NCBI GenBank assembly: GCA_028698695.1
Contig: JAQVWB010000121.1
Coordinates: 1-6,262 of the forward strand
DNA length: 6,262 nucleotides
Source: Syntrophomonadaceae bacterium
Lineage (GTDB): Bacteria; Bacillota; Syntrophomonadia; Syntrophomonadales; Syntrophomonadaceae
Reading direction: 5' to 3'
The notes under the pieces were generated by a model. That model saw only the letters and a program-made list of their open reading frames with translations, searched no databases and was not told the origin of the DNA. This document shows, one piece after another, positions 4,694 through 6,262 of this stretch (its first letter is position 1; every line of letters begins with the position of its first letter). Both the position numbers and the translations under genes were made by a program.

Positions 4694-6262
4694 ATGGAGA
4701 GCTTAATTAACAACTTGAGGTCGTTTGGTCAAAGGATTCAGGAAATGTGGACCAAAATGAACCTTAACCAAAAAGTATTGTCAGTGGGAGCTATACTACT
4801 GGTCGTTTTAGTGATAGCGGCTTTGCTGTCCCGAGGTGCTGGTGAAAACTCAAAATATGAAATCCTCTATGCTGAACTATCTGATAGAGATGCTTCAGAT
4901 ATTGTTGCTAAACTCGACGAAGAAAAGATACTCTATCATTTGGAAGATAATGGTAATACCATCCTCGTTCCTTCTAAAGATAAATATGATACCCGCTTAA
5001 AATTAGTAGCTGATAATTTACCTCGTGGAAAAGAAGGATTTGAACTTTTCAGAGAATCCAGTTTTGGTGAAACCCAGACTGATAAAAAAGTAAAGTATCA
5101 GGAAGCGTTACAGGGCGAACTGGCCCGGACTATCCAGGCTATTGATAAGGTAAAAGCTGCTAATGTTATTTTGGCTTTACCTGAGGATACGCTATTTTCT
5201 GATAATGAAACTCCAACCAAGGCATCAGTTGTTATTCGCACCAGGGATGGAGAAACATTGACTCCCAAAGAAGTACAGGGGATTATTAACCTGATTTCCA
5301 ATAGTGTAGAAAAACTAACCCCTGAGAATGTAGTTATAGTTGACCAATACGGTACGTTACTTTCTGACAACCTGCCTTCTGAATCAGAGGCGCAAACAGA
5401 AGTCGTTGCTGCCCAAATGGCCATGAAGCGGGCTTATGAAAAAGAAAAGGAATTAGCAATTCAGACTATGCTGGATAAAACTCTGGGAGCAGAAAATGCA
5501 GTTGTCAGAGTAAATGCCGAGTTGGATTTCAACGAACGTGAGCAGGTGGATGAGAAGTATGCTCATGATGATAAAGGGCCTTTTGTGCGCAGTGAAGAGA
5601 TTATCAAGGAGTCAGGAACGGATGTTGGAGGCAACAATATTGCTGTTCCAGGCACAGATAATAATATTCCCCAATATGACCAGGTAGATGAAGGAACAGG
5701 AACCTCCAGTTATGATAAAAGCAGTAAAACCAGAAATTATGAATTAAACAAGACTGAAACGGTTACCAAATATTCCAAAGGCGATGTTAATTATGATCGT
5801 TTAACGGTGTCGGTATTAGTTAACCAGGGATCACCTGAACAGGAAAGCTTGGGAGACACTGAAGAAGATAAAGCCAACAAGATAAGAAGCATTGTTGCTG
5901 GTGCCATCGGACTGAGAGAAAACGGACCAACAGCTGATTATAATCTGGAAGACAGCATTTCGGTAGCGTTTATTGATTTTTATACGCAACCGGAGCCCGA
6001 GCCGGTTAAGTACAGCGTTTTCAATCGGGCATTTGATTCCGGTCTGACCCCATGGATATTGCTGGCAGTAGCCGTGTTTGCAATAATACTTATTGCCAGA
6101 CGCAGAGGGGGATTGCAACCTGCCTTACAAACTGACGGGGGATCATTTGATGCTTTGGTAGAAGAAGAAATCAGGTTGGAGGATTTAATTGAGAAAGCCC
6201 TGACCCCGGAAGATAAAGAAAAGCAACGTATCAGGCAGGAAGTAGACAAATTAATTGAGGAT
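4694..6262 (+). CDS. fliF: Flagellar MS-ring protein FliF (3' partial)
   Basis: FliF builds the MS-ring in the cytoplasmic membrane, the base on which the rod, the C-ring and the export gate assemble. The gene runs in frame from ATG 4694 to the last base, giving 523 residues with no stop. In order: a short cytoplasmic N-terminus; a first membrane segment at about 28-45; ring-building motifs 1 and 2 at about 55-225 (including NLPRGKEGFELF and KVKYQEALQGELARTI); ring-building motif 3 at about 235-430, interrupted by a polar, Gly/Asn/Asp-rich loop at about 305-345; an acidic/proline spacer (PEPEP); a second membrane segment at about 453-468; and a charged cytoplasmic tail. FliF proteins are usually 520-570 residues, so probably only the extreme C-terminal helix that binds FliG is missing. 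GGAGAG at 4681-4686 supports the start. It is co-directional with fliE. Confidence 0.96.
   Translation, partial: MESLINNLRSFGQRIQEMWTKMNLNQKVLSVGAILLVVLVIAALLSRGAGENSKYEILYAELSDRDASDIVAKLDEEKILYHLEDNGNTILVPSKDKYDTRLKLVADNLPRGKEGFELFRESSFGETQTDKKVKYQEALQGELARTIQAIDKVKAANVILALPEDTLFSDNETPTKASVVIRTRDGETLTPKEVQGIINLISNSVEKLTPENVVIVDQYGTLLSDNLPSESEAQTEVVAAQMAMKRAYEKEKELAIQTMLDKTLGAENAVVRVNAELDFNEREQVDEKYAHDDKGPFVRSEEIIKESGTDVGGNNIAVPGTDNNIPQYDQVDEGTGTSSYDKSSKTRNYELNKTETVTKYSKGDVNYDRLTVSVLVNQGSPEQESLGDTEEDKANKIRSIVAGAIGLRENGPTADYNLEDSISVAFIDFYTQPEPEPVKYSVFNRAFDSGLTPWILLAVAVFAIILIARRRGGLQPALQTDGGSFDALVEEEIRLEDLIEKALTPEDKEKQRIRQEVDKLIED

Noticed and set aside
5098..5424. Minus-strand open frames within fliF (5098-5424, 5831-6118, 5980-6249)
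   Set aside because: All lie opposite the uninterrupted fliF reading frame and have no recognisable domains.

Overview
The window is a stretch of ordinary housekeeping chromosome from a moderately AT-rich Gram-positive bacterium, most likely a Clostridia-type member of the Firmicutes (Bacillota). The evidence is the gene order xerC-hslV-hslU-codY-flgB-flgC-fliE-fliF, which matches the codV-clpQ-clpY-codY-flgB arrangement of Bacillus subtilis. CodY itself is restricted to Firmicutes. The strong GGAGG-type ribosome binding sites and the use of TTG and GTG starts also fit. Clostridial-looking residues in CodY suggest an anaerobe, but I cannot assign a genus from the sequence alone.

All eight genes lie on the + strand. 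Block 1 (1-3320) holds the 3' part of xerC (tyrosine recombinase), hslV and hslU (ATP-dependent protease) and codY (nutrient-responsive global repressor). They are separated by 2, 15 and 12 bases and are probably one transcript. A perfect 15-bp inverted repeat (3341-3379) in the 150-base gap after codY looks like the intrinsic terminator of this block, and a weak sigma-A-like promoter sits just behind it.

Block 2 (3471-6262) is the start of a flagellar basal-body operon: flgB and flgC (proximal rod), fliE (rod-to-MS-ring adaptor) and fliF (MS-ring). fliF runs in frame to the last base of the window and lacks only its extreme C-terminus. Downstream one would expect fliG, fliH, fliI and so on.

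The genes fall into chromosome-dimer resolution, protein quality control, nutrient sensing and motility. In B. subtilis, CodY directly represses the flagellar operon that follows it, so the pairing of regulator and target may be meaningful here. I see no mobile element, CRISPR array, RNA gene or undescribed system. The points most worth a second look are a CodY whose isoleucine pocket appears to differ from that of B. subtilis, and the compact terminator/promoter boundary in front of flgB.
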